DNA of 32,546 nt from Coriobacteriales bacterium (GTDB taxonomy: Bacteria; Actinomycetota; Coriobacteriia; Coriobacteriales; UBA8131). The stretch covers positions 1 through 32,546 of the forward strand of contig JAITRZ010000019.1 of NCBI GenBank assembly GCA_031288185.1. Reading direction: 5' to 3'. The notes under the pieces were generated by a model, which saw only the letters and a list, made by a program, of their open reading frames with translations, ran no database searches and was not told where the DNA came from. The number at the start of each line of letters is the position of its first letter. Position 1 is the stretch's first letter. Positions 16,121 to 26,499 of the stretch are shown one piece after another. The position numbers were made by a program, and so were the translations under genes.

Positions 16121-17659
16121 ATGGCTCTAGTACAGCTGGTTGCTTTGTTTATCTCAGCGGGCGCATTGCTCTACGCGCTTTCCTGTTGGCGCCAGCGACG
16201 CATGGCCTGGTTCTGTTTTGCCATGATTGCGGTATTTTTTAACGTTTTTGGCTACTTTCTTGAGATTACGGCCGCAGATGCCAGCGCCGCTATTGTGGCC
16301 TGTAAGGTATCCTACATCGGCGTGCCCCACATTGGCACGACCCTTTATCTCTTTTCTCGCGACTACACCGGCCGTCGCCAGCTCGGCGTGGGACTGCGCA
16401 ACGTTGTCATTGGTATTGGTTTGCTGTTTACACTTGCGGTGGTGGCCTACCCCCAGGTGCCCCTGTTCTATCAAGACCTTACCTTCAACACAGAGGGTCT
16501 GGTCAATCACCTGGAAGTAACGCCCGGGCCGCTCTATTATCCCTGTTTCGTTTTTAGCTTTGCCCTGATAATCATGGCCTTTCTCAATTTGGTTGTGGGT
16601 TTTTTGCGCGAGAAGCGCTACGAAGGTTCCTTTGTGTTTTTTGCAGGCATCGCGGTGCCTATGCTTGCGCAACTCTACGCCATCTTCTTTGGCCTTATCA
16701 ATGGATGGAACCCAGTGTTGCTGTCCCTAACGCTCAGTTCCCTTCTCCTCGCGCTTTTTCTGGCGTTTTGGCGACAGGCAGAATGGCAAAGCACCGGCCG
16801 TGAACAGGTCGTCCAAAACATGCCTGATGCCTTCATCCTTATCGACAATAAGGGTCTGGTTTTAGACTACAACCTATCGGCGGCGCGCTACTTCCCTGCC
16901 TTAAGCAGTTCGACCATCCGTTTGCGTCTAGTCGATATCTGGGATTTTCCGCCTGAGAACTACCTTAACTACGGAACCTATCAGATAGAGATGCAACAAA
17001 ATAGCGCGACACGCTATCTTAAGGTTGTGACCGCTGCCCTTGATGCTGACGGCAAGGTCACCGGCACCTGTGTAACCATCAACGACGACACGGTTAATCA
17101 TCTGATGATGGAAGAACTCTCTCGTCTGGCTCGCTATGATGAACTAACAGGTCTTAATAACCGCGCCACCTTCTTTCGCGATGCCACCTACAGCTTTGAC
17201 CTGACGTTGCGCCAGGGCACGAAGGAAGGCTGCGCCCTGATGTTAGACATCGATTTTTTTAAGCAGGTTAACGATACGTATGGCCACGCCATTGGCGACG
17301 AGGTACTGCGTTTCATTGGTGCCTTGATGCTCAACCGCTTTAGGCATACCGACATCCTGGGCCGCTACGGCGGTGAAGAATTTTGCGTCTGGATGCCAGC
17401 AACTTCCCTGCCCGGCGCTTATCAAGTGGCTGAAGAAATCCGCGAGGCCGCCGAGCAACATGATTTTCAGGTCGCTCAAGACCGCTTCACGGTTACCTTG
17501 AGTATTGGTATCGCCAGTGTAGAAGCGGTTCAACCCGGTAACCTTGATGACCTGGTACGTAGGGCCGATCTGGCCCTGTATCAGGCAAAAAACTCCGGCC
17601 GCAACCGCATCTGCGTCTATCAGCCTGACAATGAGCCAAAAAGCGAAGAGTCGCTGTAA
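16121..17659 (+). CDS. membrane diguanylate cyclase, 7TM - PAS - GGDEF
   Basis: This enzyme makes cyclic di-GMP from two GTP in response to a membrane or ligand signal. From ATG 16121 it has 512 residues. Seven hydrophobic helices at about 3-225 resemble the 7TM sensor domain of histidine kinases. A PAS-like domain follows at about 238-345 (VVQNMPDAFILIDNKGLVLD), then a GGDEF domain at about 350-505 (YDELTGLNNRATFF, MLDIDFFKQVNDTYGHAIGD). The catalytic motif is GGEEF, preceded at the right spacing by RHTD, the inhibitory product site. So it looks active and feedback-controlled. ATG 16121 is chosen because the membrane domain begins there, although GGGGAGG lies 18 bases away. The 12-C tract upstream may affect expression. 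Confidence 0.87.
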   Translation: MALVQLVALFISAGALLYALSCWRQRRMAWFCFAMIAVFFNVFGYFLEITAADASAAIVACKVSYIGVPHIGTTLYLFSRDYTGRRQLGVGLRNVVIGIGLLFTLAVVAYPQVPLFYQDLTFNTEGLVNHLEVTPGPLYYPCFVFSFALIIMAFLNLVVGFLREKRYEGSFVFFAGIAVPMLAQLYAIFFGLINGWNPVLLSLTLSSLLLALFLAFWRQAEWQSTGREQVVQNMPDAFILIDNKGLVLDYNLSAARYFPALSSSTIRLRLVDIWDFPPENYLNYGTYQIEMQQNSATRYLKVVTAALDADGKVTGTCVTINDDTVNHLMMEELSRLARYDELTGLNNRATFFRDATYSFDLTLRQGTKEGCALMLDIDFFKQVNDTYGHAIGDEVLRFIGALMLNRFRHTDILGRYGGEEFCVWMPATSLPGAYQVAEEIREAAEQHDFQVAQDRFTVTLSIGIASVEAVQPGNLDDLVRRADLALYQAKNSGRNRICVYQPDNEPKSEESL

Positions 17660-17664
17660 CAAAA

Positions 17665-17694
17665 GGGACAGGGAAATCTGCTCTGTGCTATATT
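17665..17694 (+). promoter_or_regulatory. possible promoter for tig-clpP-clpX
   Basis: GGGACA at 17665-17670 and TATATT at 17689-17694 are 18 bases apart, about 95 bases before the tig start. The -10 match is good (5 of 6) and the -35 is weak (4 of 6). No heat-shock operator was recognised nearby. Confidence 0.3.
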
Positions 17695-17791
17695 AGGAGA
17701 CTGATTGTCAGGTGGCAGACGCTGTGTCTAAAGCCACAGACTCAGGCTGGTTTGGCACTGCTCAACCAGCCGGTTGCAGTTCAGGAGAAAG

Positions 17792-19243
17792 TTGACGTAC
17801 TTGGAAACCACAAGCGAACAGTTAGAGGTAGGCAAAGCCCGCATTTCAGTGACCGTTGCGGCCGTAGACGCGGACAGGCGCCTGGCTAGTGCCTATCGGC
17901 AGGCGGCCAAAAACCGCATACCGGGATTTCGCCCCGGCAAGGCACCGCGCCAGGTGCTGAATAATCATTTTGGCGGCAAGGATTACTTCCTGGCACAGGC
18001 TACTGAAGAGCTTGTGCGTGAGTATACCCCTTTGGCAGTTGATGCTGAAGGATTGATAGCCTTGGGCCGCCCTGAGTTTGATGAGTTCACTATGGTTCAG
18101 GAAGGCGCAGACTTCAGCTATGCCTTTCAACTGGAGGTTATCCCACAGCTTGAGTTGTCCTCCTACGATCCCATCCAGATTGAGCTACCTTCTGCCGATC
18201 CCACAGAAGAGGAGATAAAGGAGCAGCTTACCTCTCTCCTTGAATATTACGTGAGCGAGGACGAGGATGGTCAGCCTGTGCTGCCGGAACTGACCGATGC
18301 CTGGGTTAAGGAAACCCTTGAATTTGAAAATGTGGAAGAATTGCGTAATCGTCTAACAGATTCTCTGCGCGAACGCAAGCAGGAGGGTCTGCCGGCCCTG
18401 CGTGAGTTTTTAAGTTCTCAGGAGATAGCCAGGCGGCTGGTAGGAGACGTGCCCGAGGCGATGGTTCGCCAAACAGAGCAGGATAACTACAAGGATCTTT
18501 TTCAATCACTACAAAACCAACGCCTGACACTGGATGCCTACCTGCAGGCCAATCAACTGACTCCTGAGGCCTTTCGCGACAGTATGCACGCCCAGGCTCA
18601 TCAAAGCGCTGCCATCGCCCTGGCCTTAGACGCGCTGGCCCGTCATCTGAAACTAAGCGTTTCTGACGATGAACTAAAGGAGGAGTTTGAGGGCAGCGGT
18701 GCTCAAAACTCGGAAGCGTTATTGCAACGTTGGCAGTCCAGTGGCCGCCTGTCTGAGATCAGACAAGGTATTTTGCGCATGAAGGCAGCCCGTCATGTGC
18801 AGGATACTGCCGAGATACAGGCTCCCGGTACCCTGAGTGATGCGCCATCGTCGCCGGAAAAAAAGACCACGACCAAAAAGAAGACAACCAAAAAGAAGGT
18901 CACTGCCGTTCCGTCTGCCGCCGCTTTGTCCGGCGCCGACAGCGATGCGCAGGGTGCAAAGGTGTCTGCCACCGACAGCGGCGCTCAGGCTGCAAAGTCC
19001 AAGTTGTCTAAAGCCTCTACTGCTGACAGCGACACTCAAGGTGCGGCCACGAGCTCCAGAACTTCCGCTAAAAATGTTGCTACAAATGACCCTTCTCGAT
19101 CCACGTCATCCAAAGCCACGACCAAAGCCTCTACTGCTGACAGCGACACTCAGCCAACAACGCCCAAGGCCGCGCCTCGACGCCGACGGGCGCAGGCTTC
19201 CAAGCCGGCAGAAACCGACTCCTCCTCCCAGGGGTCAAACTGA
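17792..19243 (+). CDS. tig: trigger factor without a PPIase domain
   Basis: Trigger factor docks at the ribosome exit tunnel and shields new chains. The 483-residue protein has the N-terminal ribosome-binding domain with the signature GFRPGKAP. It ends at [19 protein letters not shown], where the FKBP-type PPIase domain (about 90 residues) should follow. Instead a linker of about 30 residues ([20 protein letters not shown]) leads straight to the C-terminal chaperone arms ([11 protein letters not shown], then helices to about residue 345). The last 130 residues are a low-complexity tail: Lys-rich ([13 protein letters not shown]), then Ser/Ala/Thr-rich with several copies of a STADSDTQ-like unit, ending Arg-rich and acidic. 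TTG 17792 is chosen because AGGAG lies just before it; TTG 17774 is an alternative. clpP and clpX follow. Confidence 0.88.
   Translation: MTYLETTSEQLEVGKARISVTVAAVDADRRLASAYRQAAKNRIPGFRPGKAPRQVLNNHFGGKDYFLAQATEELVREYTPLAVDAEGLIALGRPEFDEFTMVQEGADFSYAFQLEVIPQLELSSYDPIQIELPSADPTEEEIKEQLTSLLEYYVSEDEDGQPVLPELTDAWVKETLEFENVEELRNRLTDSLRERKQEGLPALREFLSSQEIARRLVGDVPEAMVRQTEQDNYKDLFQSLQNQRLTLDAYLQANQLTPEAFRDSMHAQAHQSAAIALALDALARHLKLSVSDDELKEEFEGSGAQNSEALLQRWQSSGRLSEIRQGILRMKAARHVQDTAEIQAPGTLSDAPSSPEKKTTTKKKTTKKKVTAVPSAAALSGADSDAQGAKVSATDSGAQAAKSKLSKASTADSDTQGAATSSRTSAKNVATNDPSRSTSSKATTKASTADSDTQPTTPKAAPRRRRAQASKPAETDSSSQGSN
19010..19152 (+). repeat. exact 29-base repeat in the tig tail
   Basis: Bases 19010-19038 and 19124-19152 are identical and encode [10 protein letters not shown] twice. 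Two or three more diverged copies ([21 protein letters not shown]) lie at about 18930-18999. Exact identity of the 29-base pair suggests recent duplication or gene conversion. Confidence 0.8.
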
Positions 19244-19376
19244 TACCGAGCGGAAAACTAGCTGTAGAGTAAAATCTGCTAGAATTCTTACCGGTACAAT
19301 CCTTGCAGGTCGAGGGCTTTTGTTCCCATCTCAAACAGGCCGTTCTGCCAGCGTCCCAACCAGAAAGGTAGGAAAT

Positions 19377-20000
19377 ATGAGGTATTTCCCAGAGCGCGCG
19401 GCGCTCATTCCGTATGTTATCGAACAGTCGCCACGTGGCGAGCGCAGCTATGACATCTATAGTCGCTTGCTTAATGACCGCATCGTCTTTTTAGGTGAGG
19501 CGATTGATGACCACGTGGCCAATACGGTGGTTGCCCAGTTGCTGCACCTGGAAAGCGACGACCCGGATAAGGACATTTCGCTCTATATCAATTCTCCCGG
19601 CGGCGTTATCACGGCGGGGCTTGCTATCTATGACACCATGCAGTTTATCAAGTCTGACGTGTCCACCATCTGTATTGGCCAGGCGGCATCAATGGCCGCA
19701 CTGCTGTTGAGCGCCGGCACCAAAGGCAAGCGCTATGTACTGCCCAATTCCCGGGTAATGATTCACCAACCCTCCGGCGGTGCCCAGGGCCAGCAGACTG
19801 ACATCGAGATTGCTGCCCGCGAGATACTCTACGTGCGTGAACGTATTAACGAGATACTTGCCAAGCACACCGGTCAGCCTCTGGAGCGCATCCATGAAGA
19901 CACTGAACGCGATAATTTCATGAGCGCCACCCAGGCGCTGGAGTATGGTCTGGTAGACGAGATATTTGATGCGCGTGATAAGAAGAAATCAGCAAAATAG
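19377..20000 (+). CDS. clpP: ATP-dependent Clp protease proteolytic subunit
   Basis: ClpP forms the tetradecameric serine peptidase chamber that degrades proteins unfolded by ClpX. The 207-residue product has the catalytic triad Ser105 ([10 protein letters not shown]), His130 ([13 protein letters not shown]) and Asp179 (DTERDNFM). The hydrophobic [20 protein letters not shown] and GLVDEIF complete the fold. ATG 19377 has AGGTAGG upstream. The N-terminal [20 protein letters not shown] is typical, with a short propeptide at most. A gap of 133 bases to tig contains TAAAAT and TACAAT strings but no clear promoter. clpX follows after 64 bases. Confidence 0.97.
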   Translation: MRYFPERAALIPYVIEQSPRGERSYDIYSRLLNDRIVFLGEAIDDHVANTVVAQLLHLESDDPDKDISLYINSPGGVITAGLAIYDTMQFIKSDVSTICIGQAASMAALLLSAGTKGKRYVLPNSRVMIHQPSGGAQGQQTDIEIAAREILYVRERINEILAKHTGQPLERIHEDTERDNFMSATQALEYGLVDEIFDARDKKKSAK

Positions 20001-20006
20001 GGCAAT

Positions 20007-20023
20007 CCCCTACAAAACAGGGG
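20007..20023. other. small hairpin between clpP and clpX
   Basis: CCCCT-7 bases-AGGGG forms a 5-bp stem, followed by AAAAA rather than T on the plus strand, so it is not a standard terminator. It might modulate the clpP-clpX message. A near-identical hairpin, CCCCT-6 bases-AGGGG, occurs at 25881-25896. Confidence 0.35.
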
Positions 20024-20064
20024 AAAAAGAGGGCCATGAGTGACATGACTAAGGCGGTTTGGCG

Positions 20065-21388
20065 ATGAGCAGTGATTTGATTGGTTTTGGTGACGGCACC
20101 GGCAATTCTGGTGAGTTGAATTGTAGCTTTTGTGGCCGATCTCAAAAAATGGTGCGCAAGTTGATAGCCGGCCGTGGCGTTTTTATCTGCGATGAATGTG
20201 TCAAGCTGTGCGAGGACATCATCCAGGCTGGGTTTGCGGCCGACTCCATGCTTGAGGGCGAAGAGGGCATTATGCTTGACGTTGAAGAGGATGCGCCAGA
20301 GCTGATTGATCTGCCCACGCCAGCTGACATCAACGAGCAGTTGTCCCATTACGTTGTTGGCCAAAACCGTGCAAAGAAAGCGTTGAGCGTTGCGGTCTAC
20401 AACCATTACAAGCGCATTTACCTGGGCGAGGACGACAAGGATGCCGAGGTTGAATTAGCTAAAAGTAATATCATGTTAATTGGCCCGACGGGTTGCGGCA
20501 AGACCCTGCTGGCCCAGACCCTGGCTCGCATCCTTGAGGTACCCTTTGCCATCGCCGATGCCACCGCTTTAACTGAAGCCGGCTATGTGGGCGAAGATGT
20601 GGAGAATATCCTGCTCAAACTAATTACCGCAGCTGATTTTGATATTGAGCGCGCCCAGGTTGGCATCATCTACGTGGATGAGATTGACAAAATCGCCCGC
20701 AAGGCAGAAAACCTCTCCATCACCCGCGATGTTTCTGGCGAAGGAGTGCAACAGGCACTCCTTAAGATAATCGAGGGCACCGAGGCGACCGTACCCCCGC
20801 AGGGCGGCCGTAAGCACCCTCAGCAAGAACTGCTCAAAATTGATACTACTAATATTCTTTTTATCCTTGGTGGGGCCTTTGTGGGTCTGGATAAGATTGT
20901 TGCTGACCGCATCGGCCGCAAGGGCGTTGGTTTTATGGCTGAGATCAAGCAGCGCCACAGAAAGCAGAATACAGAAGTCCTGGCCTTTACCCTTCCTGAG
21001 GACTTGAACAATTTTGGCATGATTCCAGAATTCATTGGCCGCATCCCGGTTATCTGCACGGTTGATGAACTCACTGAAGATGATCTGGTGCGGGTGCTGA
21101 CCAAGCCCAAAAACGCCCTGGTCAAGCAGTATGAGCGGATGTTTTCCTTTGAGGATGTCAAGCTGACGTTTGTGGACAGCGCGCTTGTGGAAATTGCCAA
21201 AGAGGCGGTGGAACACGGCACCGGCGCCCGTGGCCTGCGCAGTATCTGCGAGCGTGTCTTGCTGGACACCATGTATGAGCTACCCAGCGACGACCGCATT
21301 GCTGAGGTTGTGGTTACCTCTGAAGCGGTGCGGGGCGAAAAGAAGCCTACGGTGGTGTTGCGCAACGCCAAGTCAGCCAGGAAAGCCA

Positions 21389-21396
<8 letters not shown>
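20065..21396 (+). CDS. clpX: ClpX, AAA+ unfoldase of the Clp protease
   Basis: ClpX recognises tagged substrates, unfolds them with ATP and feeds them to ClpP. The 443-residue product has the N-terminal four-Cys zinc domain (CSFCGRSQK...CDECVKLC, about 18-50) and Walker A GPTGCGKT. It also has the pore loop GYVGED, Walker [12 protein letters not shown], the second pore element RKHPQQE, and the C-terminal sensor [12 protein letters not shown]. Length and order are normal. ATG 20065 is chosen over TTG 20059 because AAGG lies 10 bases before it. The last 8 bases overlap valS. Confidence 0.97.
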
Positions 21397-24316
<2,920 letters not shown>

Positions 24317-24359
24317 CTCGCTTTTTGTAGTGCCAGGCTCTCCTAACCAGTAAGTCATC

Positions 24360-25820
24360 ATGACCACACCAGCATACACCCGCGCCCTCGAAGCCCTGGC
24401 CCGCGCCGCAGCTCCCGGCATCAACCCCTCACTGGAAAACATCTCTGCCGTTTGCGCGGCTCTTGGCCACCCTGAGCGCTGCTATCGCTGCGCGCAGGTG
24501 GCCGGCACCAACGGCAAGAGCTCCACATCGCGCTACCTGGCCTCTATCTTACGAGCGCACGGCCTGCGTGTTGGCCTCTACACGTCTCCGGAGTTGCTTG
24601 AAGTAACTGAGCGTATTGAGGTAGATGGCCGGCCGCCGCATCCTGACAACTTTGCGCAGGCCCTGCTCACCGCAGAGGCTCAGGCTGGCCGCTTGGGCTT
24701 CAGCTTGACCGAATTTGAATTGCTTACGGTAACAGCATTTTTACTGTATGCTCAGTCCGGCCTGGATTGGGCCGTTCTTGAGGTTGGTATGGGTGGCCGT
24801 TGGGACGCTACCAGCGTGGTTTATCCTGAGCTGGCCATCATCACCGGCATAGACTTTGACCACACTGCCATCCTTGGCACCAGTCTGGAGGCAATAGCGG
24901 CTGAGAAAGCCGCGATTATCAAGCCTGGCAGCACAGCAGTGATTGGTCCCTGCGCTCCCACCGTTCTAGCCGTCATACAGAAACAGGCGGATGTGGCGGG
25001 TGCCCCCCTCATTCAGGTGAAACCGGTAAGCGAACAAAGCCTGTTCGCACATGACAATCCTACGCCCTATGATATGGCCAAATCCTGCCAGGGTTGTGAG
25101 CAAAACCTGCCCACACATGACAATCTCGCCTCTCAGGATGTCGCCGCTCCGCGTTGTCCATCCTCTCGCCCATCTTCTCACACGCCGGTTGCGCGCAACG
25201 ATCCTGAAAGTCACCCTGTCACTTTAGTGGCCCCGCCCGCCCCATCATCATCCCTTGGCAGGGTGCCCACCTACCAGATTCAAAACCAAAGATGCGCGCA
25301 GGTGGCGGCCGGCGTCCTTTTGGATAAAGACTATGACAGCGCGCTGAGCGAGCAGGCTTTGGCTGTCACGGTGGTGCCCGGTCGTTTTCAGATTCTGCGC
25401 CAGAACCCGCTTTTGATGATAGACGCCGCCCACAATCCACAGGCCCTCTCTGTCTTGCTGTCTGCCTTGGTTGATGCCGGCCTGCTCAGCCGCAAGGATG
25501 CGCTCGTGCCTGGCATCCCCCAACCCACGTTGCTGTTGGCGGTGCTGGCCGATAAAGACGCCCACGGCGTTCTTATGGCCACGCTGCCCTATGCTCTAAA
25601 CCTGGCCGTTACCCGCAGTCAAAGCCTGCGGGCCCTTCCCGTTGATACCCTGGCTGCGCTTGCTACAGAAGCGCTCGGTTGTGCCCCGCGCTGCTTTGCC
25701 AATAGCACCCTTGCCCTGGATCAGTTAGCCTCTGAGCCGCAACCACTGATAGCAACTGGTTCTATAACCTTGGGCGCTGAAGTCAAACGCTGGTATGACC
25801 AAACCATCAGGCTCCCCTGA
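24360..25820 (+). CDS. folC: folylpolyglutamate / dihydrofolate synthase FolC
   Basis: FolC adds glutamate to folates and, in many bacteria, also makes dihydrofolate. The 486-residue product has the Mur-ligase-like ATP loop VAGTNGKSSTSRYL (about 47-60), TSPELLEVTERIEV, VLEVGMGGRWDAT, GIDFDHTAILG and the C-terminal IDAAHNPQAL. About 80 extra residues at about 223-304 lie between the central and C-terminal domains, rich in Ser, Pro and Asn. They contain a duplicated 22-residue unit. The gene lies 43 bases after valS, the usual pairing, with a weak ribosome site before ATG 24360. Confidence 0.93.
   Translation: MTTPAYTRALEALARAAAPGINPSLENISAVCAALGHPERCYRCAQVAGTNGKSSTSRYLASILRAHGLRVGLYTSPELLEVTERIEVDGRPPHPDNFAQALLTAEAQAGRLGFSLTEFELLTVTAFLLYAQSGLDWAVLEVGMGGRWDATSVVYPELAIITGIDFDHTAILGTSLEAIAAEKAAIIKPGSTAVIGPCAPTVLAVIQKQADVAGAPLIQVKPVSEQSLFAHDNPTPYDMAKSCQGCEQNLPTHDNLASQDVAAPRCPSSRPSSHTPVARNDPESHPVTLVAPPAPSSSLGRVPTYQIQNQRCAQVAAGVLLDKDYDSALSEQALAVTVVPGRFQILRQNPLLMIDAAHNPQALSVLLSALVDAGLLSRKDALVPGIPQPTLLLAVLADKDAHGVLMATLPYALNLAVTRSQSLRALPVDTLAALATEALGCAPRCFANSTLALDQLASEPQPLIATGSITLGAEVKRWYDQTIRLP
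25030..25125 (+). repeat. 66-base-period duplication in the folC insertion
   Basis: Bases 25030-25059 and 25096-25125 align at an offset of 66, both ending CACATGACAATC. They encode EQSLFAHDN and EQNLPTHDN inside the extra segment of FolC. Confidence 0.7.
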
Positions 25821-26067
25821 AGGTTCTCCTCAATCCCTGCGCGGGATTTCCGGTGGGTCATCGCCTGGCCCACGCCCTCGCCCCTCACAAAAGGGGGCCT
25901 CAATCCCTGCGCGGGATTCCCAGTGGGTCATCGAGGCTCAAGCCAAAATGTGCTCTCGCGGATGTACCTAAATCTCCGCCCGGTGCGTCCATCGCCAACA
26001 GCGCTGGTATGACTTCTGGTAAAATTGGCCAAAACAAAACCACTGAGAGTTAAATGAAGGGCGTTAT
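25821..26067. other. intergenic region folC - zinc-ribbon gene
   Basis: About 247 bases. The region contains the paired 36-base repeats, the CCCCT/AGGGG hairpin at 25881-25896 and a possible -10 TAAAAT at 26020-26025. The same ten-base context (GGTAAAATTG) occurs at 6911. No ORF of note. Confidence 0.55.
25828..25933. repeat. two 36-base direct repeats with internal hairpins
   Basis: Bases 25828-25863 and 25898-25933 match at 34 of 36 positions, period 70. Each contains AATCCC-TGCGC-GGGATT, a 6-bp stem with a 5-base loop, and ends GTGGGTCATCG. No T-run follows, so terminator function is unlikely. The layout resembles the pair at 6695-6777 although the sequence differs. Confidence 0.85.
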
Positions 26068-26499
26068 ATGCAGGATCTGCTAAACTCGATCATCACCCCG
26101 GAAGTAAAATTTACCCTTACCCTGATCATAGCCTTAATTGGCATCCTTTATCTCATTTCTATCATTTGGGTTATCCGTGATTCTTATCTGCGCGGCGCTA
26201 ATCCGGTGCTGTGGGGGGCTATCAGCCTGGTACCGTTCATCGGCGCTTTTGCCTATGCGATGATGCGTCCGCCCATGCTCCTTTCAGACAAAGATGAGCA
26301 GAACCTTGATTTTGCCCTTAAACAACGTCAACTCCTTCACTACGGCGAATGCGGCAAGTGTGGCTACCCGGTTGAGCGAGAATATCTGATGTGTCCGCGT
26401 TGCGGCACTCAGCTGAAAAACGAATGTAGGCAATGTGGCCACGCCCTTAATCCGGAGTGGATGGTTTGCCCCTATTGTTGTGCGCCGGTGCGTAAATGA
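26068..26499 (+). CDS. membrane protein with double zinc ribbon
   Basis: The specific function is unknown. The 143-residue protein has two hydrophobic segments (about 15-36, TLTLIIALIGILYLISIIWV, and about 47-66). A cytoplasmic C-terminal part follows with two zinc ribbons: CGKCGYPVEREYLMCPRCG (about 95-113) and CRQCGHALNPEWMVCPYCC (about 120-138). Such double-ribbon proteins are often small membrane-associated scaffolds or regulators. ATG 26068 follows AAGGG. The stop overlaps the thrS start (ATGA), so it is co-translated with threonyl-tRNA synthetase. Whether that reflects a functional link is not known. Confidence 0.8.
   Translation: MQDLLNSIITPEVKFTLTLIIALIGILYLISIIWVIRDSYLRGANPVLWGAISLVPFIGAFAYAMMRPPMLLSDKDEQNLDFALKQRQLLHYGECGKCGYPVEREYLMCPRCGTQLKNECRQCGHALNPEWMVCPYCCAPVRK

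Noticed and set aside
18837-19376. Long in-frame extension upstream of clpP
   Set aside because: The frame is open back through the tig tail, but ATG 19377 has a good ribosome site and matches the ClpP N-terminus. The upstream product is only the shifted reading of a Lys/Ser-rich repeat.
25881-25896. Hairpin after folC as a rho-independent terminator
   Set aside because: CCCCT/AGGGG has a 5-bp stem and no T-run follows it on either strand.
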